Shown piece after piece: positions 23,089 to 32,298 of a DNA stretch of 64,000 bases; the stretch's first letter is position 1, and each line of letters opens with the position of its first letter. Source of the stretch: Fen-1058 sp964398185 (GTDB lineage Bacteria > Chloroflexota > Anaerolineae > Fen-1058); assembly GCA_964398185.1 (NCBI GenBank), contig CAYNML010000021.1:9414-73413 (forward strand). Reading direction: 5' to 3'. Below the pieces are notes generated by a model that saw only the letters and a list, made by a program, of their open reading frames with translations, was not told the origin of the DNA and searched no databases. The position numbers and the translations under genes are program-made.

Positions 23089-24706
23089 GGCAGAGCGCCA
23101 ATCCGACAGCGCTACGCCGACGCAAGGAGTGTCTGTCACACGCTGGCGAACGGATGCAAGATGGGTTTGGATCGGCTTGGGTGGCTTGATTGGCGGCTTC
23201 AGCCTGTTGTTCCTGGTTATCTCTGAGAAGCAAGTGCCGCCGTGGGATCCTTCTAGCATGGTTCTGTTGGGCCGTTCCCTCGTCCGCGAGCACAGCCTTC
23301 ATTATTTCGACATCCACAATGCGGAAATCGGCCCATATTTCAATCCTCACGGCTTCAACATCCGTGCTCCGTTTGATTCACAACCCTACTCAACCTTTCC
23401 GCCCGGGTTGTCGCTGATCGTAGCGCTTGTCTACACTTTAACGGGCGGGCTTGCTTGGCTGCATGTCATTGCGCCGATCATGAGCATGGTGGGGCTAAGC
23501 GCTGGCGCTTATCTGGGGTATGTGTTGAGCGGTCGGTGGGGCAGCCTGTTCGCCGTATTGTTGCTGGGTAGTTCGCACGTGGTGGTTACATTTGCGACAT
23601 CGCTGTGGTCAGACGGTCCCAGTCTGGACTTGCTTTTGGCGGGAATGGCGTTAGCCATCTGGGCGGTCCGTTCTCAAAAAAGATGGGTGGCGCTGGTCGC
23701 AGGTATATGTCTTGGTCTGCTGGTTCTGTTCAAATTCGTCAACATCGTCTTTGTGGTGTTGATTGTGGTGGGAGTGTTTGGCTCCAAACGAGATCGCCGG
23801 CACCAGCTGGGTTGGTGGCTCCTGCCAGGCGTAGTCGCCGGCGTGGCTGGTATGTTGCTTTATCAAGCACGGGCGTATGGTAGTCCACTGGCAAATGCTT
23901 ATCAGCCGTGGGGAACCAGTTTGTACGACTTCCCGCTGTTTTCCCCCGCCTATCTGTTTTTTCGATCGCCGCGGCCCTGGAATGACATCAGCAGCACCGC
24001 GATCCTGACGGGAATGATCACAGAACTGCGGATCTGGGCTGTAGTATTTCTCATCGGCCTGGTGATCGATCGCAAGAATCCGCTGCGCTTGTTGCTCGCT
24101 TTGATCCTTGTGGCTAACGTCATGTTATATGCCGTCAGTGTGTTCTCGCCCCGGCAGTTCATCAACATGCGCTACTTGTTGCCTGCCCTGGCGGCGGCGT
24201 ATATGCTGACTGCCGACGTCCTGGCACGCTTGATGCAGCGGTTGTCGAAACGCGTGCTGCGCGCGGGGGTGGTTGGGTTGGTTGGCGTGATTTGCCTGGC
24301 CAACCTCTGGTTGACGGTCTTGCCCGATCTCAGTCGACGCAATACTGGCACGGCGGTTGTTATTCAGCAAGTGCAGGAAACAGATCGTTTGCTGCCGCCG
24401 AATAGCGTGGTGCTGGCTTACGCGCTGGCCGATAGTTTTATTTTGTATGGCGACCGTTCAGTGCTAAACTATCGACGGGTGAGCGCCTCGGACCTGGCCG
24501 CGCGCAACACACTGGTGGCGCAGGCCGTCGCTCAGTTGTTGTGCCGGGGGCATGCCGTGTACCTGATCCAGGATGATGAGCGGCTGTTCAATTCGATTTT
24601 TCCGGCGCTGACCCAGGAATATGCAGTGGAGCCAAAGTCCGCGCCTTTAGTGACTTATGAGCTGAGCCTAAAGCCGTCCGATCGGCGTTGCGCCTTGCCT
24701 GAGTGA
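23075..24706 (+). CDS. Polytopic membrane protein, GT-C glycosyltransferase-like
   Basis: A 543-residue protein with about eleven hydrophobic segments and an extracytoplasmic tail. An acidic/aromatic loop after the first helix (PPWDPSSMVLLG ... FDIHNAEIGPYFNPHG) is where GT-C enzymes of the GT39/PMT type keep their catalytic aspartate; the later PPGLSLIVALVYTLTG and RYLLPALAAAYML fit the same group. It follows the GT2 gene with a 14-base overlap, so it may use the polyprenyl-phosphate sugar made by that enzyme to decorate an exported glycan or protein. Acceptor unknown. Confidence 0.75.
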   Translation: MTAIRAERQSDSATPTQGVSVTRWRTDARWVWIGLGGLIGGFSLLFLVISEKQVPPWDPSSMVLLGRSLVREHSLHYFDIHNAEIGPYFNPHGFNIRAPFDSQPYSTFPPGLSLIVALVYTLTGGLAWLHVIAPIMSMVGLSAGAYLGYVLSGRWGSLFAVLLLGSSHVVVTFATSLWSDGPSLDLLLAGMALAIWAVRSQKRWVALVAGICLGLLVLFKFVNIVFVVLIVVGVFGSKRDRRHQLGWWLLPGVVAGVAGMLLYQARAYGSPLANAYQPWGTSLYDFPLFSPAYLFFRSPRPWNDISSTAILTGMITELRIWAVVFLIGLVIDRKNPLRLLLALILVANVMLYAVSVFSPRQFINMRYLLPALAAAYMLTADVLARLMQRLSKRVLRAGVVGLVGVICLANLWLTVLPDLSRRNTGTAVVIQQVQETDRLLPPNSVVLAYALADSFILYGDRSVLNYRRVSASDLAARNTLVAQAVAQLLCRGHAVYLIQDDERLFNSIFPALTQEYAVEPKSAPLVTYELSLKPSDRRCALPE

Positions 24707-24713
24707 GCGAACT

Positions 24714-25934
24714 ATGACAATGGTTGCCGTTCAATTTGAATCTGTCTCCAAAATCTTCAAGGCTAATCGCCACCGGCCACGCTCGTTTCAAGAGGCGGTT
24801 ATCTCATTAGGCCATCGTCGCCAGGTGCCGCGGGAAGAAGCATTCTGGGTCCTGCGCGACGTGAGTTTTGTCATCCAGCATGGTGAAACTGTCGGGCTGA
24901 TCGGTGAGAATGGCGCTGGCAAGAGTACCGCACTCAAGCTTATGGCGCGCACGGTGCTGCCCACTACAGGGAGAGTTACGTTGAACGGCAAAGTCTCGGC
25001 GTTGCTGGAGTTGGGTGCCGGGTTTCATCCCGATCTATCGGGCCGGGAGAATATATTTTTGAGCGGATCGCTGATGGGACTGAGCCGGGCCTATCTGCAA
25101 GCGCGCTTTGACGAAATCGTCGCCTTCTCAGAACTTGAACCGTTTATGGACATGCCCGTCAAACACTATTCCTCCGGTATGTATATGCGGCTGGCTTTTG
25201 CGATTTCAGCGCACATCGATCCGGATATTCTGTTGGTGGATGAAGTGCTGGCTGTTGGTGATCAGGCGTTTCAGACCAAGTGCCTGTGGCGCATCAACCA
25301 CTTGCAGCAACGCGGCGCAACGATCGTGATCGTCTCGCACGACGCGGGCATGATCGCGCGGTTGTGCCAGCGTGCCATCTGGCTGGACGAAGGCCGCGTC
25401 TGTGGTGATGGCCGGCCGGCCGACGTGATTGCGGCCTATGTCAGCCGGCGCGGCGGCGGCCGTGAGGGCTGGCAGATTTCAGACAGTGTGGCCGGGTCAG
25501 CAACACAGCGCTGGGGTTCGGGCGAGGTCCGCATTGAGCGCTTTGAATTGCTGAATAGCGCCGGTCAGCCGGCGCAAGTGTTCACGACGGGTGAGCGCAT
25601 GACAATTCGCTTGTGGTATTACACGCCCGCGCGCGTTCAAGATCCTGCTTTTGGTTTTGGCATTCATGCGGCTGATGGCGCCTTGGTGACCAGCCCCAAC
25701 TGTGTTGAGGATGGGCAGGCGGCCAGTGTGGAGGGGCGGGGGCACGTCGATTACGTGTTTGAAGCTCTGCCGCTGCTGGACGGGATCTATGATCTAACGG
25801 TGGCTGTCTACAACCGCACGGTCACACTGCCATACGATCACTGGCACAAAGCCGCCCGCTTTGAAGTGCGCGACAGATTCATGCGCCGCCGCGACGGCCT
25901 GGTGTTGTTGCCGGGCCGCTGGGTGGTGAATTAA
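24714..25934 (+). CDS. Polysaccharide-export ABC ATPase (Wzt/TagH type) with C-terminal cargo domain
   Basis: A 406-residue protein. Residues 1-245 form an ABC ATPase with Walker A GENGAGKST (64-72), the export-type Q-loop region LELGAGFHPDLSGRENIF, signature YSSGMYMRLAFAI and Walker B ILLVDEVLAVGD. Residues from about 255 to 395 form a beta-rich Wzt C-terminal domain (GSGEVRIERFELLN ... VDYVFEALPLLDGIYDLTVAVYN), which in Wzt binds the modified non-reducing end of the glycan. The partner permease (Wzm/TagG) is not encoded in this window. Coiled-coil proteins and methyltransferases downstream fit a Wzt-type system in which chain length and capping are linked to export. Confidence 0.92.
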   Translation: MTMVAVQFESVSKIFKANRHRPRSFQEAVISLGHRRQVPREEAFWVLRDVSFVIQHGETVGLIGENGAGKSTALKLMARTVLPTTGRVTLNGKVSALLELGAGFHPDLSGRENIFLSGSLMGLSRAYLQARFDEIVAFSELEPFMDMPVKHYSSGMYMRLAFAISAHIDPDILLVDEVLAVGDQAFQTKCLWRINHLQQRGATIVIVSHDAGMIARLCQRAIWLDEGRVCGDGRPADVIAAYVSRRGGGREGWQISDSVAGSATQRWGSGEVRIERFELLNSAGQPAQVFTTGERMTIRLWYYTPARVQDPAFGFGIHAADGALVTSPNCVEDGQAASVEGRGHVDYVFEALPLLDGIYDLTVAVYNRTVTLPYDHWHKAARFEVRDRFMRRRDGLVLLPGRWVVN

Positions 25935-26002
25935 CAATCGGTTGGAGCTGCGCGGCTGGTTGGAGAATCAGCGCTGCGACTTTGAGGCAAAGGCGCACAA
26001 CT

Positions 26003-26422
26003 ATGACATCGGAATGGGAACACCTTGCCGCCCGTAGCGTTTTGCATGAACATCGCTTCACTTCTCAGGCACGCGCCATCGGCTCGCTTATTGCCCGCCT
26101 GCGAGGGGTCTGGTACAACGTGGCGGCGCGTTGGGGCGATCAGGCGCTCATTGATCAGCAGACGGCTTATAATCAGGCGGCGGTGACGTGCCTGAGGCAC
26201 GTCGAAGAACGCCTGAGACTGTTGGAAGCGCACCTGGTTGATCTTGAGGCGCGGCAGGTTGAATGGGAGAAACGGCAGGTGCTGATGGATCGAGATGGAG
26301 TCAGCCTGACCCACACGGTAGGCGAATTGACCCAGCAGGTGATTCAGCTGCGCCAGGTGATGACCGCAGCACAACCGCACGCGGGGCATGATGACGAGAC
26401 GCCTGCGCCTGGCTTATTTTAG
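26003..26422 (+). CDS. Small coiled-coil protein of the glycan locus
   Basis: A 139-residue protein without a recognised domain. The N-terminal half is helical and basic (SLIARLRGVWYNVAARWG); the C-terminal half is a coiled coil with leucine heptads (RHVEERLRLLEAHLVDLEAR, then VGELTQQVIQLRQVM). It starts at ATG 26003, 68 bases after the ABC ATPase gene, and its end overlaps the next glycosyltransferase gene by 35 bases, so it belongs to the operon. By position it could tether or organise glycosyltransferases or act as a length ruler; that is inference only. Confidence 0.7.
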   Translation: MTSEWEHLAARSVLHEHRFTSQARAIGSLIARLRGVWYNVAARWGDQALIDQQTAYNQAAVTCLRHVEERLRLLEAHLVDLEARQVEWEKRQVLMDRDGVSLTHTVGELTQQVIQLRQVMTAAQPHAGHDDETPAPGLF

Positions 26423-27590
26423 TCCGCTGCCGCCGGCGCGCACCGGCATTGCCGATCATGCACTCGAGCTATTGCCGGCGTTGTCGGAACGAGCTCAAGT
26501 GGTGCTGTACAGCGCCGAGCCGCGAGCCGTTGATCCGCAAGTTGCCGCTCGCTGGCCGGTACAGGCGCTGGCGGGGTACGCGGCTGAGCGCTGGAGCTAT
26601 GATGCGGCTATATTTCAACTGGGCAACAGCCGTTTTCACGAGGCGTTGTATCGGGTGTTTTGCCGTTATCCGGGCATTGTCGTGCTGCACGACTTCAGTC
26701 TGCACCACTTTCAGGCGGAGCGGGCTGTGCAAGGCGGCGACTATGCAGGCTATCAGCGCGAGCTGGCTTATGCTCTGGGTTCCGAGGGAGTCCAGATTGG
26801 ACATGAGGTGCAGCGAGGCCGGCGCGCTGTGCCGGCGTATGATTGGCCGTTGAATGAACGGGTCATTGACTTGAGCCTGGGTTTGATGGCGCACAGTCAC
26901 TACGTGATCTCGCGCGTGCAGCAGCGCCGCGCCGATTTGCCCGTGCGTGTTGTGGCCCAGCCAAAGATTCCGCGCTGCGCCGCCGTGAAACGGCGGGTGC
27001 CGGGCTGGCCGGACGATGCGCTGATCTTCGTCAGCGCCGGACAGGTGACGCCCAGCCGTCAGATCGATTTGGTTTTGCGGGCGTTTGCGGAGGTGCGACG
27101 AGATTGCCCGCAAACGCGCCTGTTGCTGGTGGGTGAATGGCGCCATCCTGGTCTTAATCTGGACCAGTTGCTGCATGATTTGCAGCTGCAGGAGGCCGTG
27201 TATCATCTGGGTTTCGTGGAGCAGCTGACGGAGTTTGATGACTGGATCGCTACGGCTGATGTTCTCATTAACTTGCGCCACCCGACTGTGGGAGAGACAT
27301 CGGGCGTGGTGCTGCGCGCGTTGACGAGCGGTGTGCCGGTGATCGTATCGGACACTGGCTGGTACGGCGAACTGCCGGCGACCTGCTGTGTGCAGGTTCC
27401 CCCCCAGAACGCGGCTGCTCTGACCGCGGCCATGCGCGAGTTGGCACTGGATGCTGCGCGGCGCAGCCGCTTAGGTGAACAGGCGGCGAACTATGCGCGG
27501 CAAACGTTGAGTCCTGAGCAGGTGGCCGCCCAGTACATCGATTTTGTGGAGGAGTGCCGGACAAGGTGGGCTGCGCCCGGCGCGTCTTGA
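26388..27590 (+). CDS. GT4-type glycosyltransferase
   Basis: A 400-residue two-domain (GT-B) enzyme. The N-terminal domain starts RLAYFSPLPPARTGIADHALEL, the glycine-rich acceptor loop typical of GT4; the C-terminal domain has FVSAGQVTPSRQIDLVLRAF, LLLVGE, the linker region VYHLGFV and the donor-binding LRHPTVGETSGVVLRALTSGVPVIV, where the second Glu of the EX7E pair is replaced or shifted. It overlaps the coiled-coil gene by 35 bases. Donor and acceptor cannot be predicted; it is cytosolic and probably extends the surface glycan. Confidence 0.88.
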   Translation: MMTRRLRLAYFSPLPPARTGIADHALELLPALSERAQVVLYSAEPRAVDPQVAARWPVQALAGYAAERWSYDAAIFQLGNSRFHEALYRVFCRYPGIVVLHDFSLHHFQAERAVQGGDYAGYQRELAYALGSEGVQIGHEVQRGRRAVPAYDWPLNERVIDLSLGLMAHSHYVISRVQQRRADLPVRVVAQPKIPRCAAVKRRVPGWPDDALIFVSAGQVTPSRQIDLVLRAFAEVRRDCPQTRLLLVGEWRHPGLNLDQLLHDLQLQEAVYHLGFVEQLTEFDDWIATADVLINLRHPTVGETSGVVLRALTSGVPVIVSDTGWYGELPATCCVQVPPQNAAALTAAMRELALDAARRSRLGEQAANYARQTLSPEQVAAQYIDFVEECRTRWAAPGAS

Positions 27591-27620
27591 GTGTTGACGG
27601 CAAGCGGACAAGGAAGGGCT

Positions 27621-28073
27621 ATGGCAGACGATTTCATTATCATTAATGATGATATGCTTGATGTGCAGGATATTATGCGGCAGATCCGCGCCAACATTGC
27701 GCGGCGCACCGGCGCTATACCAGAGATTGATCCGGTGTCCGTGAGCGAAGAGGTATGGCACAGTACCATCGGGCCGGCAGCTGCGCGCAGCGCGCTGGAT
27801 CAAATCCCGTTGACGCAGCACGATTGCGACATCGTGCCGCGGAACTATGTGATTGACTGGCGCAACCCCGTGCTGGGACCGCCGCATGCCCTGGTGCGTC
27901 GTGTGATCAATGACGAGGTGCGGCGCTATCTGGACGCATCCCTGGCACGGCAGACGCGCTTCAATGAAACCGTCTTGCGCCTGCTGCGGCAGCTGGTGCA
28001 GGAGAACGCCGCCCTGCGCCAAGAGCTTGAGCAGCTGCGCAGCACAGACGCAGGGCCGATTAACGCAGCATGA
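27621..28073 (+). CDS. Small protein with IMRQIRANI motif and coiled coil
   Basis: A 150-residue protein without a recognised enzymatic domain. It has an N-terminal segment DVQDIMRQIRANIARR, a pattern I have seen at the start of proteins in other bacterial glycan clusters, a middle region rich in conserved-looking polar residues, and a C-terminal coiled coil (RFNETVLRLLRQLVQENAALRQ). The start has AGGAAGGG seven bases upstream. Its stop overlaps the next glycosyltransferase start (ATGA). It may be functionally paired with the coiled-coil protein at 26003-26422. Confidence 0.7.
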   Translation: MADDFIIINDDMLDVQDIMRQIRANIARRTGAIPEIDPVSVSEEVWHSTIGPAAARSALDQIPLTQHDCDIVPRNYVIDWRNPVLGPPHALVRRVINDEVRRYLDASLARQTRFNETVLRLLRQLVQENAALRQELEQLRSTDAGPINAA

Positions 28074-29143
28074 GACAAGTGCATCAGTTCCACGGCGTCG
28101 TCGCCTATGGCGATGCCATCGGCAATGATATTTTGAATTTGCAGAAAATGCTGCGCGGTCTGGGTTATGCTTCGGAGGTGTTTGCGTCGCATTCGCACAG
28201 CACGTTTGAAAGTCGCACTTACCACTGGCGCAAACACCGCAAATACTCGGCTGCGGACAATGTACTGCTGTGCCATTTCTCGATCGGCTATCCGGCCGAG
28301 GTGCTGCACTGGCTGTATACCATCCCTGATCGCAAGGTGCTGATCTATCACAACATCACGCCTGCTGCTTATTTTGCCGGCGTCAACGACGTTTACTTTG
28401 AGGAGACCCATGCCGGGCGGCGGCAGCTGGAGCAACTGGTCTCCCTGACCGTGGCCGGGTGGGGGGATTCTGATTTCAATCGGCAGGAGCTGGCCGCGAT
28501 CGGGTGGCAGCAGACCGCCGTGCTGCCAATCGTGTTTGAGCCGCGGCTGTACCAGCTGCCGCCCGAGCGCGCCACGCTGGAGCGGTTGAATCACGAGCGA
28601 GTGTTGAATGTGCTCTTCGTCAGTCGCGTAGTGCCCAATAAGAAGTTCGAAGATGTGATTCTCGCCTTTTACCATTTGAAAAAATACATCGAGCCGCGCG
28701 CCCGCCTGTACCTGGTCGGTTCGACGGACCAGATGGAACCGTATGCGACCTACCTCCAAACACTGGTGGCGCAGCTGGACTTGACGGATGTGCATTTCGT
28801 CGGGCATGTGGCGCGCGCAGAGTTGATTGCGTATTATCAAGCCGTGGATGTGTACCTGTGCCTGAGCGAGCATGAAGGCTTTGGCGTGCCGCTCATCGAG
28901 AGCATGTATTTTGACGTGCCCGTCATCGCTTATGCGGCGGCGGCTGTGCCGGAGACCCTGGGTGGCGCAGGCGTGCTGGTGACGCGCAAGGATCATGCCG
29001 CCATTGCCGAGCTGGTGAACCTGGTCGCCCGTGATGAGGCGCTGCGGGCCCGGCTCGTCGCCCGTCAGCGGCAGCGCTGGGCGCAGTTTACGCCCGCTGC
29101 TCTGCAGGAACGCCTGCAGGAGTGCCTGGAGACGGTTTTATGA
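28070..29143 (+). CDS. GT4-type glycosyltransferase
   Basis: A 357-residue GT-B enzyme. The C-terminal domain shows VLFVSRVVPNKKFEDVILAF, LYLVGSTD, VHFVGHV and the classical donor-site YLCLSEHEGFGVPLIESMYFDVPVIAY with the E-x7-E pair. The N-terminal domain has VVAYGDAIGNDI and the YHNITPAAYF segment, like mannosyltransferases acting on O-antigens. It overlaps both neighbours by ATGA junctions, so translation is coupled. Confidence 0.9.
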   Translation: MRQVHQFHGVVAYGDAIGNDILNLQKMLRGLGYASEVFASHSHSTFESRTYHWRKHRKYSAADNVLLCHFSIGYPAEVLHWLYTIPDRKVLIYHNITPAAYFAGVNDVYFEETHAGRRQLEQLVSLTVAGWGDSDFNRQELAAIGWQQTAVLPIVFEPRLYQLPPERATLERLNHERVLNVLFVSRVVPNKKFEDVILAFYHLKKYIEPRARLYLVGSTDQMEPYATYLQTLVAQLDLTDVHFVGHVARAELIAYYQAVDVYLCLSEHEGFGVPLIESMYFDVPVIAYAAAAVPETLGGAGVLVTRKDHAAIAELVNLVARDEALRARLVARQRQRWAQFTPAALQERLQECLETVL

Positions 29144-30246
29144 ATGTGGTGGTGGTCAGCTCAGCCGGAGCCTGCGGCATCTATGAGTATTCGCAAATCC
29201 TGTTGAGCGGCTTTGCGGCGCTTGGTCAGCAGGTGCGCTATATCGGCGTGCGCAACTGGGATGATGCCGACTTGCGCCGGCAGATGCGATCGCTTAAGCC
29301 AGATGATGAAGTGGTCGTGTTTGAATATGAGCCGGGCATCTTTCATCTGGGAGCGCTGGCGCGCGCCATGAGCTATGTGCGCTTTGTGCGGCGCAAGCAA
29401 GTGGTCTTGTCGGTGCACGAAATCGGACCGGATAAGTTCTCGCATTTTCACGACATTCAGCGGCGGTTACAACAACCGGCGCGGTTTGGCTTGCTGGGCG
29501 AACTGGTGCGCCTGCCCTGGGCCACCCTGGATGTCGCGGCGCATTACTATGCCATGCGGATGGGCTGGACAGCGCTCGGTTGGCTGCCGCAGATCATCGT
29601 GGTGCACTCGCAGCGCGGGCAGGAAAGCATCGGTATTATTACCTCCGATCGGGGTAAGGTGGTGAACATTCCTCTCGCCGTCAAGGGGCAAGCGGGGGAC
29701 AAGCAGGCGCTGCGCGCTGAATTGAATCTGCCGCCCGATCGGTTCCTGTTCATCTCCCCGGGCTTTCTGTTCCGCCGCAAGCGCATTGTCGAGACCATTC
29801 AACAGCTGCCGGACAACGCCGAACTGCTCATTGTGGGCTTGCCGTCAGAATTTGATCCGGGCTATCTGGAAGAGATACACGCGGCCCTGCAGCGATTGCC
29901 CGGCAAGAAAGTGCGCCTGATTCACGACTATGACCGGATGGAGCAGTATCTGCTGGCGTCGGATGCGGTGGTGATGTATTACGAAAATGTTTATCAAAGC
30001 GCGGTAGCCCCACTGGCGGTGGGCGCGGGCAAGCCTTGCCTCTGGTCAGATTTGCCGGCCTTTGCGGATTTTAAGGGCGCGGGCTTGTTCGTCAAGTCGC
30101 CGGCCGAACTGCATCAAGCGATGATCGATATTCAGGAGCCGGCGCGTTATGCGGAGCTGCAAGCCGGGACCGCCCGACTGCGCGCGGAGTTAAGCCCTGC
30201 GCGCACGGCGCAAGCTTATTTGGATGCGCTGCTAGCCAGGCGCTGA
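29140..30246 (+). CDS. GT4-like glycosyltransferase
   Basis: A 368-residue GT-B protein. The N-terminus has SSAGACGIYEYSQILLSGF, and the C-terminal half has FLFISPGFLFRRKRIVETI, ELLIVGLPSEF and YLLASDAVVMYYENVYQSAVAPLAVGAGKPCL, a GT4-type donor region with the pattern weakened. The ATG at 29140 overlaps the upstream TGA; a GTG at 29122 is an unlikely alternative. Specificity unknown. Confidence 0.85.
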   Translation: MNVVVVSSAGACGIYEYSQILLSGFAALGQQVRYIGVRNWDDADLRRQMRSLKPDDEVVVFEYEPGIFHLGALARAMSYVRFVRRKQVVLSVHEIGPDKFSHFHDIQRRLQQPARFGLLGELVRLPWATLDVAAHYYAMRMGWTALGWLPQIIVVHSQRGQESIGIITSDRGKVVNIPLAVKGQAGDKQALRAELNLPPDRFLFISPGFLFRRKRIVETIQQLPDNAELLIVGLPSEFDPGYLEEIHAALQRLPGKKVRLIHDYDRMEQYLLASDAVVMYYENVYQSAVAPLAVGAGKPCLWSDLPAFADFKGAGLFVKSPAELHQAMIDIQEPARYAELQAGTARLRAELSPARTAQAYLDALLARR

Positions 30247-30264
30247 CACGGGAGAAGAGGACTG

Positions 30265-31224
30265 GTGCGTGAAAGCGTGCTGAAGTTGCTGGCTTGTCCA
30301 GCCTGCCAAGCTGCCGACTGGAGCGTGACGATTCAGGTGCGCGACGCGCTTGAGATTCGCGAAGGTGAGTTGCGCTGTCGAACCTGCGCGAGCCGCTTGC
30401 CGATCCGGCAGGGTGTGGTGCATGCCTTGCCTGCCGTGCCGCCCAAGGTTGCGGCTGAAATCCAGGGCTGGATCGAGCTGTTGGATGTGCCGGAGAAACA
30501 GTACGAGTTCCGCGATGAATGGATCCTGGCATTACCCTTCCTGCAGGCCGCGCAAACGCCCGACCGGGAATCCATTCAAATCTGGCGCGCGATGGGGCAG
30601 CATGTTTTCAGCCTGCTCGATCGCTTCGCGTGGCAGGGCCAGCGCGTGTTGGAGATCGGCGCCGGGCGCTGCTGGGTCGTGGCCGAGCTGGCGCGGCGCG
30701 GGGCCGCGGCGGTTGGGCTCGATATCCTGACCCATAAATATCTGGGGCTTGAAACGGCCGATATTTGGATGGCAGCGCAGCCGGGTTTGTACTTCGAGCG
30801 AGTGCTGGGCGATATGAACGACCTGCCGTTTCAACCGGAGGTCTTTGACTTTGTGATCGCGACTGCCTCCCTGCATCATACCGAAACCTTGGAGCAGGCC
30901 ATGCGGGAAGCAGCCCGGGTCATCCGCCCCCAGGGGCATCTGTTGTTGATCAACGAACCACTGGTTTTGATAAGCGGCGCACGGCCGGATCTGAGCCAGT
31001 CGCCGGAAGTTCTGCACCATATCATCGAGACACGCCCGACTTACAACGAATGGACCAGTGCTTTTGAAGCAGCTCAGCTGGGCATTCAGCAGATTCATTT
31101 CGCAGACGGCCTGCATGTGGCGCTGAAAAAGGGCGTACCACATGCGGGATTGAGGCGCTTTCGCGTCGGGCGGCAGGCTGAGGCCTGGATAAAAACTGCC
31201 TGGAGTGTATTCCAGGAAAAATGA
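30265..31224 (+). CDS. SAM-dependent methyltransferase with N-terminal zinc ribbon
   Basis: A 319-residue protein. The N-terminus is a Trm112-like ribbon (LLACPACQAADW ... LRCRTCASRLPIRQGVVHAL). A class I methyltransferase domain follows with motif I VLEIGAGRCWV, the acidic residue in GLDILTHK and the post-motif LGDMNDLPFQPEVFDFVIATASLHH. The start is GTG at 30265, preceded by AGAGGA. In this setting it may methylate a sugar or cap a glycan chain; the substrate is not evident. Confidence 0.88.
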   Translation: MRESVLKLLACPACQAADWSVTIQVRDALEIREGELRCRTCASRLPIRQGVVHALPAVPPKVAAEIQGWIELLDVPEKQYEFRDEWILALPFLQAAQTPDRESIQIWRAMGQHVFSLLDRFAWQGQRVLEIGAGRCWVVAELARRGAAAVGLDILTHKYLGLETADIWMAAQPGLYFERVLGDMNDLPFQPEVFDFVIATASLHHTETLEQAMREAARVIRPQGHLLLINEPLVLISGARPDLSQSPEVLHHIIETRPTYNEWTSAFEAAQLGIQQIHFADGLHVALKKGVPHAGLRRFRVGRQAEAWIKTAWSVFQEK

Positions 31225-31237
31225 GGCCGAGGTAATA

Positions 31238-32284
31238 ATGTGGCGCAAACGTGACATGAAAAAGACAGATAACCGCCGGGCGGCTCAACCGCCTGACTTG
31301 CAAGAGCCTTGGAGGCAGGCCTTCAACGATCGAGCGACGCTGGATGACGTGTATTATTGTTTTCGGCTGCTGCTTGGCAGAAATCCATTCCGCGCAGAGT
31401 GGCCAGGACATTCGCTGCTGGCTGGCGGGCCGCTCAAAGATGTCGTCGTTAGCTATCTGGATTCGCCTGAGTTCAAGCAGCGCCAGCTGGGTAACTTTGA
31501 TGCCAGCCAGGTGGCGCTGTGCGCGGTGCATGGTTTTAATCTCTATGTGCCCAGCAATGATTCCCAGATAGGGCGCGGCATCGTCGCGACACGGACTTAT
31601 GAACCGCTCGTGACCAACCTGTTTATGCAGAACTTGCAGCGCGGTGATGTCGTAGTGGATGTCGGGGCCAATATCGGCTACTTCAGTATGCTGGCTGCCT
31701 CACGGGTGGGGTCAACCGGACGAGTTTATGCTTTTGAACCTTTTACGCAGAACGTGAAGCTGCTGCATTTGAGCCGGCAAGCAAATCGATTTGAGCATAT
31801 TGAGATCTTCCCCGTCGCAGCCGGCGCCGATCGCCGCCTGTATCTCTATGACAATGCGGGCACCAATGGCTTCATTTCGCCCCTGGTCGATGACTTTCGG
31901 ACTGTCATGCACAGCACGATTGTCTTGGCGCTGCGTCTGGATGATGTCTTGAAGGACACGGCGCGCGTGGATTTTATCAAGTTGGATGTGGAAGGCGCGG
32001 AGGATTTAGTGTTGCGAGGCGCCGAGGTGTTGCTTCGGCGACACCGGCCCGTCATCGTATCTGAGTTCGCACCCCCGGCCATGCAGAGCGTCTCAGGTGT
32101 GGCACCCACCGATTACTTGCAACGCTTGTTGGTCACGCCGGAATTTGAATTGTCAGTACTGGATGAGAATGGAACGATACCGTTCCGCCGCGAGATTGGA
32201 CACGTGTTGAATTTCTTTGAGGCCAAGCACTGCAGTCACATTGACGTGTTGTCCACTCCACGGCCTCTGGATTTAACCCTCTGA
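31238..32284 (+). CDS. FkbM-family methyltransferase
   Basis: A 348-residue protein. Residues about 120-330 are an FkbM O-methyltransferase with motif I VVVDVGANIGYFSMLAA, YAFEPFTQNVKLL, and the family hallmark VDFIKLDVEGAEDLVLRGAE followed by PVIVSEFAP. The first 110 residues contain a DUF4214-like part (DDVYYCFRLLLGRNPF ... YLDSPEF), often fused to glycan-related enzymes. FkbM enzymes methylate sugar hydroxyls among other substrates. The start at 31238 has GAGGTAAT upstream; longer readings overlap the previous gene. Confidence 0.9.
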   Translation: MWRKRDMKKTDNRRAAQPPDLQEPWRQAFNDRATLDDVYYCFRLLLGRNPFRAEWPGHSLLAGGPLKDVVVSYLDSPEFKQRQLGNFDASQVALCAVHGFNLYVPSNDSQIGRGIVATRTYEPLVTNLFMQNLQRGDVVVDVGANIGYFSMLAASRVGSTGRVYAFEPFTQNVKLLHLSRQANRFEHIEIFPVAAGADRRLYLYDNAGTNGFISPLVDDFRTVMHSTIVLALRLDDVLKDTARVDFIKLDVEGAEDLVLRGAEVLLRRHRPVIVSEFAPPAMQSVSGVAPTDYLQRLLVTPEFELSVLDENGTIPFRREIGHVLNFFEAKHCSHIDVLSTPRPLDLTL

Positions 32285-32298
32285 CACAGGTGTGTGAC

